Shown here piece by piece: positions 33,451-43,628 of a stretch of DNA of 64,000 nucleotides. The position numbers and the translations under genes are program-made. The notes beneath the pieces are model-generated. The model made no database searches. It was not told the DNA's origin and saw only the letters and a list, made by a program, of their open reading frames with translations. The stretch's first letter is position 1; each line of letters starts with the position of its first letter. Source of the DNA: Arthrobacter celericrescens (GTDB taxonomy: Bacteria > Actinomycetota > Actinomycetes > Actinomycetales > Micrococcaceae); NCBI RefSeq assembly GCF_003614925.1, contig NZ_QYLP01000014.1, positions 1 through 64,000 of the forward strand, written 5' to 3'.

Positions 33451-33803
33451 GCGTGCCGTTTGACCTGACTGCGCAAGGTTACTGGTTGCCGCTGTCAGCC
33501 ATTTTCGGCGTGACTATGAGCGTTGTGGCAATGACCGATCCGCCCTGGTCTGTGATCATGGTCGCCGCCTTCATCTTGTTCGTCGTCGTGCAAGGCATCC
33601 ACTACCGCCAGCTCCGCCGCGAGGTCCAAGGAAAACCTGCAACAGCCGGCCCCGGAGTCGGCATCCTTGGTGCTGTCTTCGGCGGCGCGGCCGTTCTCAT
33701 CCACGACACTTCAATAGCCCTTTGGGCGGGACCGGTCCTTGGCTTGGTCACCTTCGTCGGCACGTACCTCTACCTTCGCCGCTTCGGAGCTGGGGCTCCT
33801 TAA
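33447..33803 (+). CDS. small integral membrane protein
   Basis: A 118-residue protein with about four hydrophobic segments (YWLPLSAIFGVTMSVVAM, VIMVAAFILFVVVQGIHY, GVGILGAVFGGAAVLI, LWAGPVLGLVTFVGTYLYL). No family is recognised. GTG 33447 overlaps the DUF664 stop. It converges with the reductase gene, overlapping by 4 bases (33800-33803). Confidence 0.6.
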   Translation: MSVPFDLTAQGYWLPLSAIFGVTMSVVAMTDPPWSVIMVAAFILFVVVQGIHYRQLRREVQGKPATAGPGVGILGAVFGGAAVLIHDTSIALWAGPVLGLVTFVGTYLYLRRFGAGAP

Positions 33804-34420
33804 CCCTCCACGACCTCAGTCATGTCCCCGGTACCCGGCGTCCCCTCAAGCAGCTCGTAGCGCTGCATCACCGCACCCTTTGGCGAGGCGATCACCGGCT
33901 CGATGAGCTTCAGGTTGCTCGGAACCACACCGTCGGCGAAGACCTTCTTCCCGCGGCCGAGCAGGATCGGGTACACCCAGAGATTCAGCCGGTCAAAGAG
34001 TTTCTCCGAGAACAAGGTCTGCACCAGGTCCAGGCTGCCGATCACGTGGATGTTCTCGTGCCGGCCGCGGAGTTCCCTGATGGCGGTTACGACATCCGGA
34101 CCGAGTAGCGTGGAGCCGGCCCATTCGAGGTCCGGGTCCAGGCGCGAGGCCACATACTTCGGGATGCGGTTGAACAGGTCAGCGATGAAGCCGCTCTGAT
34201 GCGGCCAGTACGAGGCGAAGATGTCGTAGGTGCGGCGCCCCAGCAGCAGGGCGTCCATCCCCTCCATGCCCTCGGCGATCTGCGCGCCGACGACGTCGTC
34301 GAAGAGCGGGGCCTGCCAGCCGCCGAACGCGAAGCTGTCATCCGTGTCCTCATCCGGCCCGCCGGGCGCCTGCGCGACGCCGTCCAGCGTGGTGAACAAA
34401 TCGATGTGGATCAGTCCCAT
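33800..34420 (-). CDS. dihydrofolate reductase family (RibD C-terminal-like) protein
   Basis: A 206-residue reductase of the RibD-C/DHFR-like class: MGLIHIDLFTTLDGVAQAPGGPDED, then MDALLLGRRTYDIFASYWPHQ, and VIGSLDLVQTLFSEKLFDRLNLWVYPILLGRGKKVF. AAGGAG lies 6 bases before ATG. Substrate unknown; this subgroup is often upregulated with stress genes. It differs in length and sequence from the family member at 16051, so it is not a recent duplicate. Confidence 0.87.
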   Translation of the reverse strand: MGLIHIDLFTTLDGVAQAPGGPDEDTDDSFAFGGWQAPLFDDVVGAQIAEGMEGMDALLLGRRTYDIFASYWPHQSGFIADLFNRIPKYVASRLDPDLEWAGSTLLGPDVVTAIRELRGRHENIHVIGSLDLVQTLFSEKLFDRLNLWVYPILLGRGKKVFADGVVPSNLKLIEPVIASPKGAVMQRYELLEGTPGTGDMTEVVEG

Positions 34421-34520
34421 GCCATGCTCCTTCGCCTGATTTCCCAGTGGCCCGTCGTCGACCCGGCGGGATCACTCCGAGGCTGGCACACAACGCCCGG
34501 GGAGACAACAGTCCGACCCC

Positions 34521-34583
34521 CGTTGAGTGCTCAGTAGTGGCGGGGTTTCCGCGGAAAAACCCGCCACAAGTGAGCACTCAACG
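34521..34583. repeat. 27-bp imperfect palindrome
   Basis: The left arm starts at 34521 with CGTTGAGTGCTCA and the right arm ends at 34583 with TGAGCACTCAACG. Within the arms GTGGCGGG also pairs with CCCGCCAC, interrupted by a 3-base mismatch. The loop is GC-rich (CCGCGGAAA). It lies between the two minus-strand genes at 33800 and 34610, so it could also end the GNAT transcript. Confidence 0.85.
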
Positions 34584-34609
34584 CAGCACAGCGCGCTAAC
34601 CCAGCTTCT

Positions 34610-35116
34610 TCACTGGCTCAATTTCTTCACGAAGGCGAGGTGCTTGATCTCCTCCGGGTCGGCGTCGAGGTCGAACTGCGGGGCGTAGCCGGTGGCGAGG
34701 TAGAGGTTCTTGGCCTCGGGCTGCCGCGGACCGGTTGTGAGGTAGATCCGGCGGTAGCCGCGACGGACGGCTTCGGCCTCCAGTTCGGCGAGGACCAGTC
34801 TGGCCAGCCCGCGACGGCGGTGCGCCGAGTGAGTCCAGATCCGCTTGAGCTCCGCCGTGTGGGAGTCGTAGCGGCGGAACGCCCCGCCGGCCACCGATTC
34901 GCCGTTCTCCTGGAGGATCAGCAGGGCCCCGTGCGGCGCGGCGAACTCCTCCGCAGGATAGCGCCGCAGCTCGTCCTGGACGTTGCCGAATAGGTTCCCG
35001 TAGCGGGTGGAGTACTCGACGGCGAGCTCGTCCAGGAGCGGCTTGACCCGGGGATCGTGCATGGGCAGGCTGAGGACCTTCACGCCCGACGTCGGCCGGG
35101 TTGGCGTTGCGGTCAT
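34610..35116 (-). CDS. GNAT family N-acetyltransferase
   Basis: A 168-residue acetyltransferase. Motif A of the GNAT fold appears as ELKRIWTHSAHRRRGLARLVLAELEAEAVRRG (acetyl-CoA P-loop), followed by YRRIYLTTGPRQPEAKNLYLATGYAPQFD. The substrate is unknown. ATG 35116 with AAAGGAAAG upstream is preferred over an open-frame start at 35179, which lies in the palindrome 35141-35206. Confidence 0.88.
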   Translation of the reverse strand: MTATPTRPTSGVKVLSLPMHDPRVKPLLDELAVEYSTRYGNLFGNVQDELRRYPAEEFAAPHGALLILQENGESVAGGAFRRYDSHTAELKRIWTHSAHRRRGLARLVLAELEAEAVRRGYRRIYLTTGPRQPEAKNLYLATGYAPQFDLDADPEEIKHLAFVKKLSQ

Positions 35117-35140
35117 GGCTTTCCTTTCGTGCGGGGCCGG

Positions 35141-35206
35141 CCCAACTGACTGGCAGTAGTTGTCGTTTTGAGCCGTCAAAACGACATTAACTGCGAGCTA
35201 GTTGGG
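35141..35206. repeat. 31-bp imperfect palindrome with 4-base loop
   Basis: Arms 35141-35171 and 35176-35206 begin CCCAAC and end GTTGGG, and meet as GTCGTTTTGA / TCAAAACGAC around the loop GCCG. A handful of internal mismatches occur. It covers the gap between the flavoprotein and GNAT genes and extends into the last codons (QLARS stop) of the flavoprotein gene. Confidence 0.9.
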
Positions 35207-37151
35207 CGGGGGACAGGGGGCGGGAGGAGCGGGCCGCGAGGCGCCCCAGGATGGTCCGCGCCAGGGCATCATTTTCCCGGAACGGCGCGGCGTTGGTGTT
35301 GGGCCGCGCAAAAGCCCCGGCGCCCCAGCCCGAGGTCCACGGACCCACAGCAAACAACCCCGGCTGCGGACTGCCCGCGGGCGCCAGCACCTCGAATGAG
35401 CCGGACACCAGCAGCTTGCCGGTGGAGTGCGGGCCGTCCGCGGTAAGCAGGCGCTGTTCGGTGCCGCGGCCGGCGTCGTGCAGCTCGGCCAGCGCGGGGT
35501 TCGCCGAACGCTCCACCGACGGCGACGGCAGCCGCGCCTCGATGTACGCTGCGGCCTCCACCAGCGCGGGGGACTGGAAGGACCCCGCCACAAAGCGCCC
35601 TGAAGCCTCGTCCGGCCGCACCCACATTCCGGGGCCCAGGAAATGCAGCAGCCCGGCGTCGTGCAGGGCGAGCATCTCGCGCAGCCGGTGCGGCGGCGGG
35701 CCCGAATCCACGAAGCTGAAGAATCCGTGCCACCAGCCGTGCACCGCCTGTTGCGAGCGGGAGTTCAGCCGTTCCTGCGGGATGAGCCGGCCCAGGTCCA
35801 TGTAGACCTTGAGCAGCGCCATGAACAGGGCGAGGGTTTCCGAATGGTCGGGGCTGGTCCGCAGGGCGAGGTCGCGCCGGATGTAGTTCACCACGGCCTG
35901 CTGCACGGCGGCATGGTCCGCGAAGGCACAGCCGCTAAAGGGCTGGTCCAGGGCTTCGAGGTCCAGGCGCAGCGCCGGATCCGGAACCGCCCGGGCTACC
36001 AAGTCCTCGCGGGCGTGGCTGTACCAGTCGAGCGCGTCGAAGCGTGCTTCGAACTCCGCCCAACTGCCGCTCACGCGCTCCGGGTAGGCGAAGAGTTCGC
36101 GGTAGTAGGCGTGGCCCGCGTCCTTCGCGATGAGCGGCCAGAGCTGCGTGCGGAAATCCAGTTCGTCGTGCGCAGCCAGGAGGGCGCCGACGGCGTCGGC
36201 CGTGAAGTAGCGCGGCGCACCGGTGGGCTCGCCACGGAAGGTCGAGGAGATCTTCGAGTGGAACGGCACCCCGCGCCGCGACCCGGCCCAGACCCGCGGC
36301 TCGGCGCCCGACGGCACGTAGTGCAGTCCGCCGTCGGGCTGTTCCTCGAAGCGGCCGCCGCGGCCCTCGAACAGCAGCACCAGCAGGTCCACAAACGCCA
36401 GGCCCATCCCGGAGACGATCACGTCCTGGCCTGCGAGGATGGGCGAGTAGTCGACGTCGGTGGTGTAGGACGGCGCCGCGTGGAACGCCCCGTGCCGGGC
36501 GGCGAAGTCCGAGAGGCGGGCGGTCTCGGCGTCCGGCCGCGAGTCGGTGTGGCCAAGCGAATAGACCACCAGGTCCGCGTCGAGGACCGCCCCGGAGGCG
36601 AGCCGCACGCGGTGCCGCGCGCCGCCGTCGGAAGTGCCGCCGTCGGGCGATTCTCCAAGGGCAACGGGCTCGACGCCGGTGGCTGTGTCCCGGTGGACGG
36701 TCACCGACGCTTCGGGTGCTAAAGCCGCGACCGCCCGGCGGAAGAACCACTCCAGGTACTTGCCTTGCAGCTGCCGCGTGGGGAAGCTGGCCGGGGTGAG
36801 CGCCCGGAGCTGCTCCAGGATGTGCGGCTCGAAGGCGGGCACGTCGCGGATGGAGCCGTCCAGGACGCCGGCGGCCCAGCCGCTGAGGCCCGGGCCGTCG
36901 GTGGCTGGTCCCTCGCAGAGCACGGAGCCGTCGGTGAACATCGTGATGTCCCCGGCCATGGAGTTAAGCAGCAGCCCCGGGCTCTGGTCATAGCGCCAGA
37001 TCCTCCCGGAACCGGGCTCGTGCGGCTCCACCACGTGGATGTCCACCGGGCCGTCGAAAAGGTCCGGCCTGTTGGCCGCGAGGCGCTCCAGCACCCCGGC
37101 AGTGCGCGGACCACCGCCGATGAAGACGACCGCGGGGGTAGCTGCTGGCAT
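35187..37151 (-). CDS. FAD/NAD(P)-binding protein (N-hydroxylating monooxygenase-like)
   Basis: A 654-residue flavoprotein. VVFIGGGPRTAGVLERLAAN is the N-terminal FAD motif; GSGRIWRYDQSPGLLLNSMAGD and the later VIVSGMGLAFVDLLVLLFEGRGG (second dinucleotide site) match the NAD_binding_9 class of large actinobacterial FAD-NAD(P) proteins. AGGAG precedes ATG 37151; the open frame beyond it is unsupported. It is divergent from the ABC/monooxygenase operon at 37449 and may share its promoter region, so it may belong to the same sulfur or amine salvage pathway. Its 3' end is shared with the palindrome 35141-35206. Confidence 0.85.
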   Translation of the reverse strand: MPAATPAVVFIGGGPRTAGVLERLAANRPDLFDGPVDIHVVEPHEPGSGRIWRYDQSPGLLLNSMAGDITMFTDGSVLCEGPATDGPGLSGWAAGVLDGSIRDVPAFEPHILEQLRALTPASFPTRQLQGKYLEWFFRRAVAALAPEASVTVHRDTATGVEPVALGESPDGGTSDGGARHRVRLASGAVLDADLVVYSLGHTDSRPDAETARLSDFAARHGAFHAAPSYTTDVDYSPILAGQDVIVSGMGLAFVDLLVLLFEGRGGRFEEQPDGGLHYVPSGAEPRVWAGSRRGVPFHSKISSTFRGEPTGAPRYFTADAVGALLAAHDELDFRTQLWPLIAKDAGHAYYRELFAYPERVSGSWAEFEARFDALDWYSHAREDLVARAVPDPALRLDLEALDQPFSGCAFADHAAVQQAVVNYIRRDLALRTSPDHSETLALFMALLKVYMDLGRLIPQERLNSRSQQAVHGWWHGFFSFVDSGPPPHRLREMLALHDAGLLHFLGPGMWVRPDEASGRFVAGSFQSPALVEAAAYIEARLPSPSVERSANPALAELHDAGRGTEQRLLTADGPHSTGKLLVSGSFEVLAPAGSPQPGLFAVGPWTSGWGAGAFARPNTNAAPFRENDALARTILGRLAARSSRPLSPAQLARS

Positions 37152-37448
37152 GGGGAACTCCTGAAGAACGGGCGGAAACGGGTGAAACCGGCTGCTGGAA
37201 CCTGAGCCTAGGGACCTTCCGCGGCCCCGGTCGAGGGGCTGGTCACGGCCGGTCACCCCGCGTTACGGCGCGTCAAAACAACGTCAAAAGGCGCAATGAA
37301 CCGGAGGCATGTGGCGTTCTGTGACAGGCCGTGAAGCGCCAAGAAGCACCGTGAAGAAGTGCAAAAGGCCGCCTTGCAGCGCTTTCCGGGGCGCCCCTAG
37401 ATTTGCAGCCATCCGATAGCCAACACCCAATCCGAAGCGAGGTGGCGC
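37152..37448. other. divergent promoter region
   Basis: A 297-base gap between the flavoprotein and the transporter operon. I see no convincing gene. It holds scattered A-rich patches (GTCAAAACAACGTCAAAAGG, a GTCAAAA direct repeat at about 37270 and 37281) that may include a promoter and regulator sites, but no regulator gene is adjacent. Confidence 0.5.
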
Positions 37449-38482
37449 ATGAGTTCTACAGCAACCACGGTGGCGCAGTCCGCACCGTCCACGGCAAACG
37501 GACCGGCGTCCGCCGGCGCCGCGGACAGCACCCCGACGGGCACCGAAACAGGCCCCGCAAGCGAGCCACCCGCCGTCGACTATTCCGGTTACAAACTCGT
37601 CCCGGCCAAGCATCCCGGCCGCTGGGTGGGCACAGTGCTGGTGGCACTCGGCGTCGCCGCCGTGCTGTGGTCCCTGGCCACGAACCCGCGCTGGGAGTGG
37701 GGCGTTGTGGCGCAGTGGTTCACCGCCCAGTCGGTGGTGAACGGGCTCATCGAAACCCTCAAGCTCACGGCCATCTCCGGGGCGCTCGGCTTCATCCTCG
37801 GCTTCGTGCTCGCGCTCATGCGGCTCTCTGCCTCGCCGCTGCTGGTTGGGGTGTCCTGGACGTTCTCCTGGATCTTCCGCTCCACCCCGCTGCTGGTCCA
37901 GCTGCTGCTTTGGTACAACCTGGGCTACCTGTACGAGAAGGTCAGCCTGGGCATCCCGTTCACGGACGTCCGCTTCTTCGAGGTCCAGACCACCACGCTC
38001 ATCAGCCAGTTCGCCGCAGCCGTGCTGGGCCTGACCCTCAACCAGGCCGCCTACTCGGCCGAGATCATCCGCGGCGGCATCCTCTCAGTGGACCAGGGCC
38101 AGCTCGAGGCCGCGGCCGCGCTGGGCATCCCGGCCTGGCGGCGCTCCACCCGGATCGTGCTGCCGCAGGCCATGCGCGCCATCCTGCCCACGGCCTTCAA
38201 CGAGATCATCGGCCTGGTCAAGGGGACCTCGATCGTCTACGTCCTGGCCTACTCGGAGCTGTTTTACACCGTGCAGGTCATCTACAACCGCACCCAGCAG
38301 GTACTGCCGCTGCTGCTCGTGGCCACCCTCTGGTACGTGGTCATCACCTCGGTGCTGAGCGTCTTCCAGTACTACATCGAGCGCCACTACTCCAAGGGCG
38401 CCGTCCGGAAGCTGCCGGATACGCCCCTGCAGAAGGTCCGCCGCTTCTTCGCCACCCACGCCCCTGTTGACAGGAAGACCCG

Positions 38483-38486
<4 letters not shown>
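37449..38486 (+). CDS. amino-acid type ABC transporter permease with N-terminal extension
   Basis: A 345-residue permease. Residues 1-60 are a Ser/Thr/Ala/Pro-rich soluble extension; residues about 65-320 are the HisM-type permease with GLIETLKLTAISGALGFILGFVLAL, FSWIFRSTPLLVQLLLWYNLG and the EAA loop QLEAAAALGIPAWRRSTRIVLPQAM. GCGAGG precedes the ATG. It overlaps the ATPase by ATGA. It appears without a second permease, so a homodimer is expected. Confidence 0.92.
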
Positions 38487-39331
<845 letters not shown>

Positions 39332-39345
39332 GGACCCGCCACGCC

Positions 39346-40374
39346 ATGCTTCGCACCACTTCCCGTACCCGCAGCAAAACCAAACTCCTGGCACTTGCCG
39401 TGCTGCCCGCCGTCGTCGTCCCGGTCCTGGCCGGCTGCTCCGATCCGGGGGCGTCCGCCAACAGCGGCTCCGGCGCCGGGACGACGGCGGCCCGCAACGG
39501 CGTCGTCTACAACACCGCGCCGGAACAGAACCGGATCCGTGTGGAGAAGGACGTGGCGGCCGTCGGCAAGCTTCCCGCCGCGATCGGCAAGGACGGCAAG
39601 CTGACAGTTGCCACCACGGCAGGGTCCATCCCGCTGTCCTTCCACGCCACGGATGACAAGACCCCCATCGGCGTCGAAACCGACATCGCCCAGCTGGTGG
39701 CCGACAAACTTGGACTCGAGCTGGACCTGCAGGTCACCTCCTGGGAGAACTGGCCGCTGAAGACCCAGTCCGGCTACGTCGAGGCCGTGTTCTCCAACGT
39801 GGGCATCAACAAGGACCGCGTGAAGCTCTTCGACTTCTCCAGCTACCGGGCGGCCTTCATGGGCTTCGAAGCCAAGAAGTCCTCGAACTACAACATCAAG
39901 GGCGCGGACGACATCTCCGGTCTGAAGGTCTCCGTCGGCTCGGGCACCAACCAGGAGAAGATCCTCCTGGCCTGGAACAAGGAGCTCGAGGCGAAGGGCA
40001 AGGCGCCGGCCACGCTGCAGTACTACTCCTCCGAGGCCGACACCATCCTGGCCCTGTCGTCCGGCCGCACGGACCTGAACATCGGCCCGTACCCCTCCAC
40101 CACGTACCGGGAAAACACCCGTGACGACCTCAAGGTGGTGGGCAAGGTCAACGCCGGCTGGCCCTCCGAGACTCTCGTGGCAGCCACCACCCTGAAGGGC
40201 AACGGCCTGGCCCCGGCCATCACGGACGCCCTGAACTCGGCGATCAAGGACGGTTCCTACGCCAAGGTGTTGGAGCGCTGGGGCCTGTCCGAGGAAGCCC
40301 TCCCGGAGTCGAAGACCATCACCGAGGCGAACTTCGCGGCCACGAAGGCCGCTGCCCAGGCAGGTTCCAAGTGA
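39346..40374 (+). CDS. ABC transporter substrate-binding lipoprotein (family 3)
   Basis: A 342-residue lipoprotein. A signal peptide ends in the lipobox LAGC (Cys at about residue 29), so the protein should be anchored outside the membrane. The SBP_bac_3 fold follows: [41 protein letters not shown], then [20 protein letters not shown], then the closing [21 protein letters not shown]. Homologous but clearly different from the binding-protein remnants at 48988 and 51867. It overlaps the following monooxygenase gene (GTGA). Confidence 0.92.
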   Translation: MLRTTSRTRSKTKLLALAVLPAVVVPVLAGCSDPGASANSGSGAGTTAARNGVVYNTAPEQNRIRVEKDVAAVGKLPAAIGKDGKLTVATTAGSIPLSFHATDDKTPIGVETDIAQLVADKLGLELDLQVTSWENWPLKTQSGYVEAVFSNVGINKDRVKLFDFSSYRAAFMGFEAKKSSNYNIKGADDISGLKVSVGSGTNQEKILLAWNKELEAKGKAPATLQYYSSEADTILALSSGRTDLNIGPYPSTTYRENTRDDLKVVGKVNAGWPSETLVAATTLKGNGLAPAITDALNSAIKDGSYAKVLERWGLSEEALPESKTITEANFAATKAAAQAGSK

Positions 40375-41576
40375 AGTTCCAGGTCCTGGACATCATCCCG
40401 CACCTGAGGAATCCGCTCACCGGGCGGATCGTCTCGACGGCGGAGCGGCTCAACCAAGTGGTGGAGACCGCCCGCAAGGCCGAAGAGCTCGGCTACGACA
40501 GTTTCTCTGTGGGGGAGCGGCACGCGGGGGAGTTCATTTCCTCATCCCCGACGACGGTCCTCGCCGCGATCGCGGCCGTCACCAGCCGCATCCGGCTGCA
40601 GAGCGGCGTCACCGTTCTCTCCGTGCTGGATCCGGTGCGCGTGGCGGAGGACTACGCCACGATCGACCAGCTCAGCCGCGGCCGGCTGGAACTGGTGATC
40701 GGCAAGGGCAACGAGGTGCTGCAGTACCCGCTGTTCGGGCTCTCTTTGGACGATCAGTGGGACCTCCTGGCTGAGAAGTACGGGCTGCTGCGCCGGCTGT
40801 GGCGCGAGGAAAACGTCACCTGGTCCGGGCGCTTCCGGCCCGCCCTGACCGAGGAAACCACCACTACGCCGCGTCCCTTCGCGGGTTCGCCCCGGATTTG
40901 GCACGGGTCTGCCACAACGCTGACCTCCGCGGCGCTGGCGGCCGAGTGGGGCGATCCCCTGTTCACCGCCAACGCCATCCAGCCGCGGGAGAACTACAAG
41001 ATCCTGATCGACCACTACCGCGAGGAATACGAACGCCATGGGCACGACCCCAGGCACCAGTACCTCGGCTCCGGCAGCGGCGCGGGCGGGGTGTTCATCG
41101 CGGACACCACCCAGGAGGCCAAGCGGCAGTTCGGCCCGGTCTATGAGGCCCTGACCGCCGGGCGCAACGTCCCCGGCAACAACTCGCCGTTCCGGGACAT
41201 CGACCACGCCGTGGCCGAAGGCCCCGCCCTGGTGGGCAGCCCGGAGCAGGTGGTCGACAAGATCCTCAGCTACCACGCGCTCTACGGCCACGACCTGCAG
41301 TCGATCTCACTTCCCACCACCCTGCCCTTCGAACAGCAGCTGGACATCCTGGAGCGCTTCGCCCTCGACGTCATCCCGGCCGTGCGCGCCGCCGCTCCCA
41401 CCACGTTGTGGGAAGCCGCCGACCCCTACGGGCGGCGCCCGGCCTTTGCCGGAGCCGCGGAACACGGCGCCGGCGAACCCGACGCCGCTGCGCCTGACGC
41501 CCCTGAACCCGACGCCGCTACAGCCGTTGAACGAGACCATGCCATCCATAGGAGCAACCATGCCCTCACCCACTGA
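40371..41576 (+). CDS. LLM class flavin-dependent oxidoreductase
   Basis: A 401-residue luciferase-like monooxygenase that uses reduced FMN. Family signs are [59 protein letters not shown] and [30 protein letters not shown]. The last 50 residues are a low-complexity Ala/Pro/Asp tail ([16 protein letters not shown]) made by a small internal duplication. The GTG start at 40371 overlaps the binding-protein stop, tying transport and oxidation together. Confidence 0.88.
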   Translation: MKFQVLDIIPHLRNPLTGRIVSTAERLNQVVETARKAEELGYDSFSVGERHAGEFISSSPTTVLAAIAAVTSRIRLQSGVTVLSVLDPVRVAEDYATIDQLSRGRLELVIGKGNEVLQYPLFGLSLDDQWDLLAEKYGLLRRLWREENVTWSGRFRPALTEETTTTPRPFAGSPRIWHGSATTLTSAALAAEWGDPLFTANAIQPRENYKILIDHYREEYERHGHDPRHQYLGSGSGAGGVFIADTTQEAKRQFGPVYEALTAGRNVPGNNSPFRDIDHAVAEGPALVGSPEQVVDKILSYHALYGHDLQSISLPTTLPFEQQLDILERFALDVIPAVRAAAPTTLWEAADPYGRRPAFAGAAEHGAGEPDAAAPDAPEPDAATAVERDHAIHRSNHALTH

Positions 41577-42438
41577 CATTCTGTCCACTGACATTCTTTC
41601 CGCCCCGAAAACCAGCCCGGCCTTCGCCGCCGAATGGGCCGAATGGCACGCCGCCCACGAACGCCACCGCGCCGATCCGCACGGCTTCCTCGCCGTCTCG
41701 CACCTGCACTGGCTGGACGGCACGCCGCAGCGCCTCGCCGGCGTGCCGGGCACCTGGAGCGTGGCGAACGACGTCGTCACCGTTGTCCTCGAGGCGGGCG
41801 AAAGCCTGCGCCGCGACGGCCGGGAACTGAATGCAACCAGCGGCAGCCGCCTCAGCTTCGGCCCCATCGCCGAACGCGCCGGCATCAACCTGCAGGCGGG
41901 GGACACTGCCGTCGGGCCTGAAACCGTGGTCGAGCTGGCCAAGCGCGGCGGCGAGTACATCGTCCGCCCGCGGCATCCGCGCAACCCGCTGCTCAACGAA
42001 TACCGGGGCACCCCGGCCTACGAGCCGGATGCCGCGTTCGCCGTCGTAGGCCGTTACGTGCCGTTCGCCGAGCCGCGGACCACCACAGTGGGCGCCGCCG
42101 TCGAGGGCATCCAGCACGTTTACGAAGCTCCGGGCGAGATCCGCTTCAGCCTGGACGGCCGGGAACTGTCGCTGACCGCGTTCAACGGCCACGCCCCGGG
42201 CTCGCTTTCCGTGCTGTTCACCGACGCCACCTCGGGCAAGACCACCTACGCGGCCAACCGTTCGCTCTCGGTGGTTCCGGCGGAGGACAGCTCCGTGCTG
42301 CTCGACTTCAACCGGGCCGTGAACCTGCCCTGCGCCTACACCGACCTGGCCACCTGCCCGCTGCCGCCGGCCGAAAACCGGCTGCCCGTGGCCATCGAAG
42401 CCGGCGAAAAGATCCCTTACGAAAGGCAGACCCCGTGA
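41560..42438 (+). CDS. DUF1684 family protein
   Basis: A 292-residue protein of DUF1684, recognised by FLAVSHLHWLDGTPQRLAGVPGTW, FVVGRYVPFAEPRTTTVG and DGRELSLTAFNGHAPGSLSVLFTDATSGKTTYAANRSL through DFNRAVNLPCAYTDLATCPLPPAENRLPVAIEAGEK. The function is unknown. ATG 41560 is preceded by TAGGAGC and overlaps the LLM end by 17 bases; an in-frame ATG at 41539 is the alternative. It sits between two flavin monooxygenases in the operon. Confidence 0.85.
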   Translation: MPSPTDILSTDILSAPKTSPAFAAEWAEWHAAHERHRADPHGFLAVSHLHWLDGTPQRLAGVPGTWSVANDVVTVVLEAGESLRRDGRELNATSGSRLSFGPIAERAGINLQAGDTAVGPETVVELAKRGGEYIVRPRHPRNPLLNEYRGTPAYEPDAAFAVVGRYVPFAEPRTTTVGAAVEGIQHVYEAPGEIRFSLDGRELSLTAFNGHAPGSLSVLFTDATSGKTTYAANRSLSVVPAEDSSVLLDFNRAVNLPCAYTDLATCPLPPAENRLPVAIEAGEKIPYERQTP

Positions 42439-43628
42439 CCCACTCTTCCAACGCCGGCTTCCTCGCGCTGGAGCTCGACGGCGACGGCGCCCACCCCGCG
42501 GCCTGGCGCAAGGCCCGGCACACCCCGGACGCGCTCCTGAACGGCGAGCGGATCCGCAGCACCGTCGTGGCCGCGGAGTCGGCCGGGTTCCACGCCGCGA
42601 CGTTCGCGGACGGGCCTGTCACCGAGGGCCGCGACGTCGCGGGCCGCCTGAACGCCCTGCAGCGCGCGGCCTTCGCCGGGCCCGTCGCCGGGTCCATCGC
42701 GCTGGTCCCGGAGGTGGACACCGTCTACACCGAGCCCTTCCACGCCGCCACTCAGCTGGCCAGCCTGGACTACGTGTCCGGCGGCCGCGGCGGGTGGCTC
42801 GTCAAGGCGAGCGGCGACGCCCGGGAGGCTGCCGCCGTCGGGCGTTCCGTCGCTGCCGAGGACGCCCTGGCGCATGAGGCGGCCGCGTCCGTGGAGGTGG
42901 GCCGCAGGCTCTGGGATTCCTGGGAGGACGGCGCCGTGATCCGCGACGTCCCCACCGGCCGCTACCTGGACGTGGACAAGCTGCACTACGCCGATTTTGA
43001 GACGCCGGCCGGTTTCCCGGGGGAGGCCTACTCCGTGAAGGGGCCCTCCATCATTCCGCGCCCGCTGCAGGGGCAGCTGCCGGTGCTGGCGCCGGCGCAG
43101 CTGGTGTCCGTGAATGGCTCGCTGCTGCCATCCGCCGTTGATGCCGTGCTGGTTTCGGCCCCGACGGCGGAGCTCCTCGCCGCGGAAGCCGCCGAGGTGC
43201 GTGCCAACCTGGCCGCTGTTGGGGGCGGCCCGGCTGGGATCGTTCCTGTTGGGGGCGGGCCGGCTGTGATTGCCGAGCTCGACGTCGTCCTGGACTCCCG
43301 CGGGCAGTCCGCCGCCGCGCGGCTCGCCGAGCTGGAGGCCTTCACCGCGTGGGAGAGCCCGCGGGCCCGCTTCGTCGGGACCGCCGCGGAGCTGGCGGAC
43401 TTCCTCGCGGAGCTGCTCGCCGTCGTCGACGGCGTGCGGATCCACCCTGCCGTGCTGGACGTGGAATTGGAGGAACTGGCGCAGCTGGTGCTTCCGGAGC
43501 TGCGCCGCCGCGGATTGCTGCAGCCTGCCGCGTCCGGCGGCACCTTCCGCGAGCTGCTCGGCCTGGAACGGCCGGAAAACCGCTACGCCACAGCGCTTCT
43601 TGACACCACGATTGGGGAACCGGCATGA
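42435..43628 (+). CDS. LLM class flavin-dependent oxidoreductase, divergent
   Basis: A 397-residue protein with the luciferase-like TIM-barrel pattern (VVAAESAGFHAATFADGPVTEGRDVAGRLNAL, then LVPEVDTVYTEPFHAATQLASLDYVSGGRGGWLVKAS, then RRLWDSWEDGAV). It contains an imperfect internal repeat (NLAAVGGGPAGIVPVGGGPAVI) from slippage at about 43210-43270. It is more divergent than its neighbours and may need a partner. GTG 42435 overlaps DUF1684; its end overlaps the next ATG. Confidence 0.82.
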   Translation: MTHSSNAGFLALELDGDGAHPAAWRKARHTPDALLNGERIRSTVVAAESAGFHAATFADGPVTEGRDVAGRLNALQRAAFAGPVAGSIALVPEVDTVYTEPFHAATQLASLDYVSGGRGGWLVKASGDAREAAAVGRSVAAEDALAHEAAASVEVGRRLWDSWEDGAVIRDVPTGRYLDVDKLHYADFETPAGFPGEAYSVKGPSIIPRPLQGQLPVLAPAQLVSVNGSLLPSAVDAVLVSAPTAELLAAEAAEVRANLAAVGGGPAGIVPVGGGPAVIAELDVVLDSRGQSAAARLAELEAFTAWESPRARFVGTAAELADFLAELLAVVDGVRIHPAVLDVELEELAQLVLPELRRRGLLQPAASGGTFRELLGLERPENRYATALLDTTIGEPA

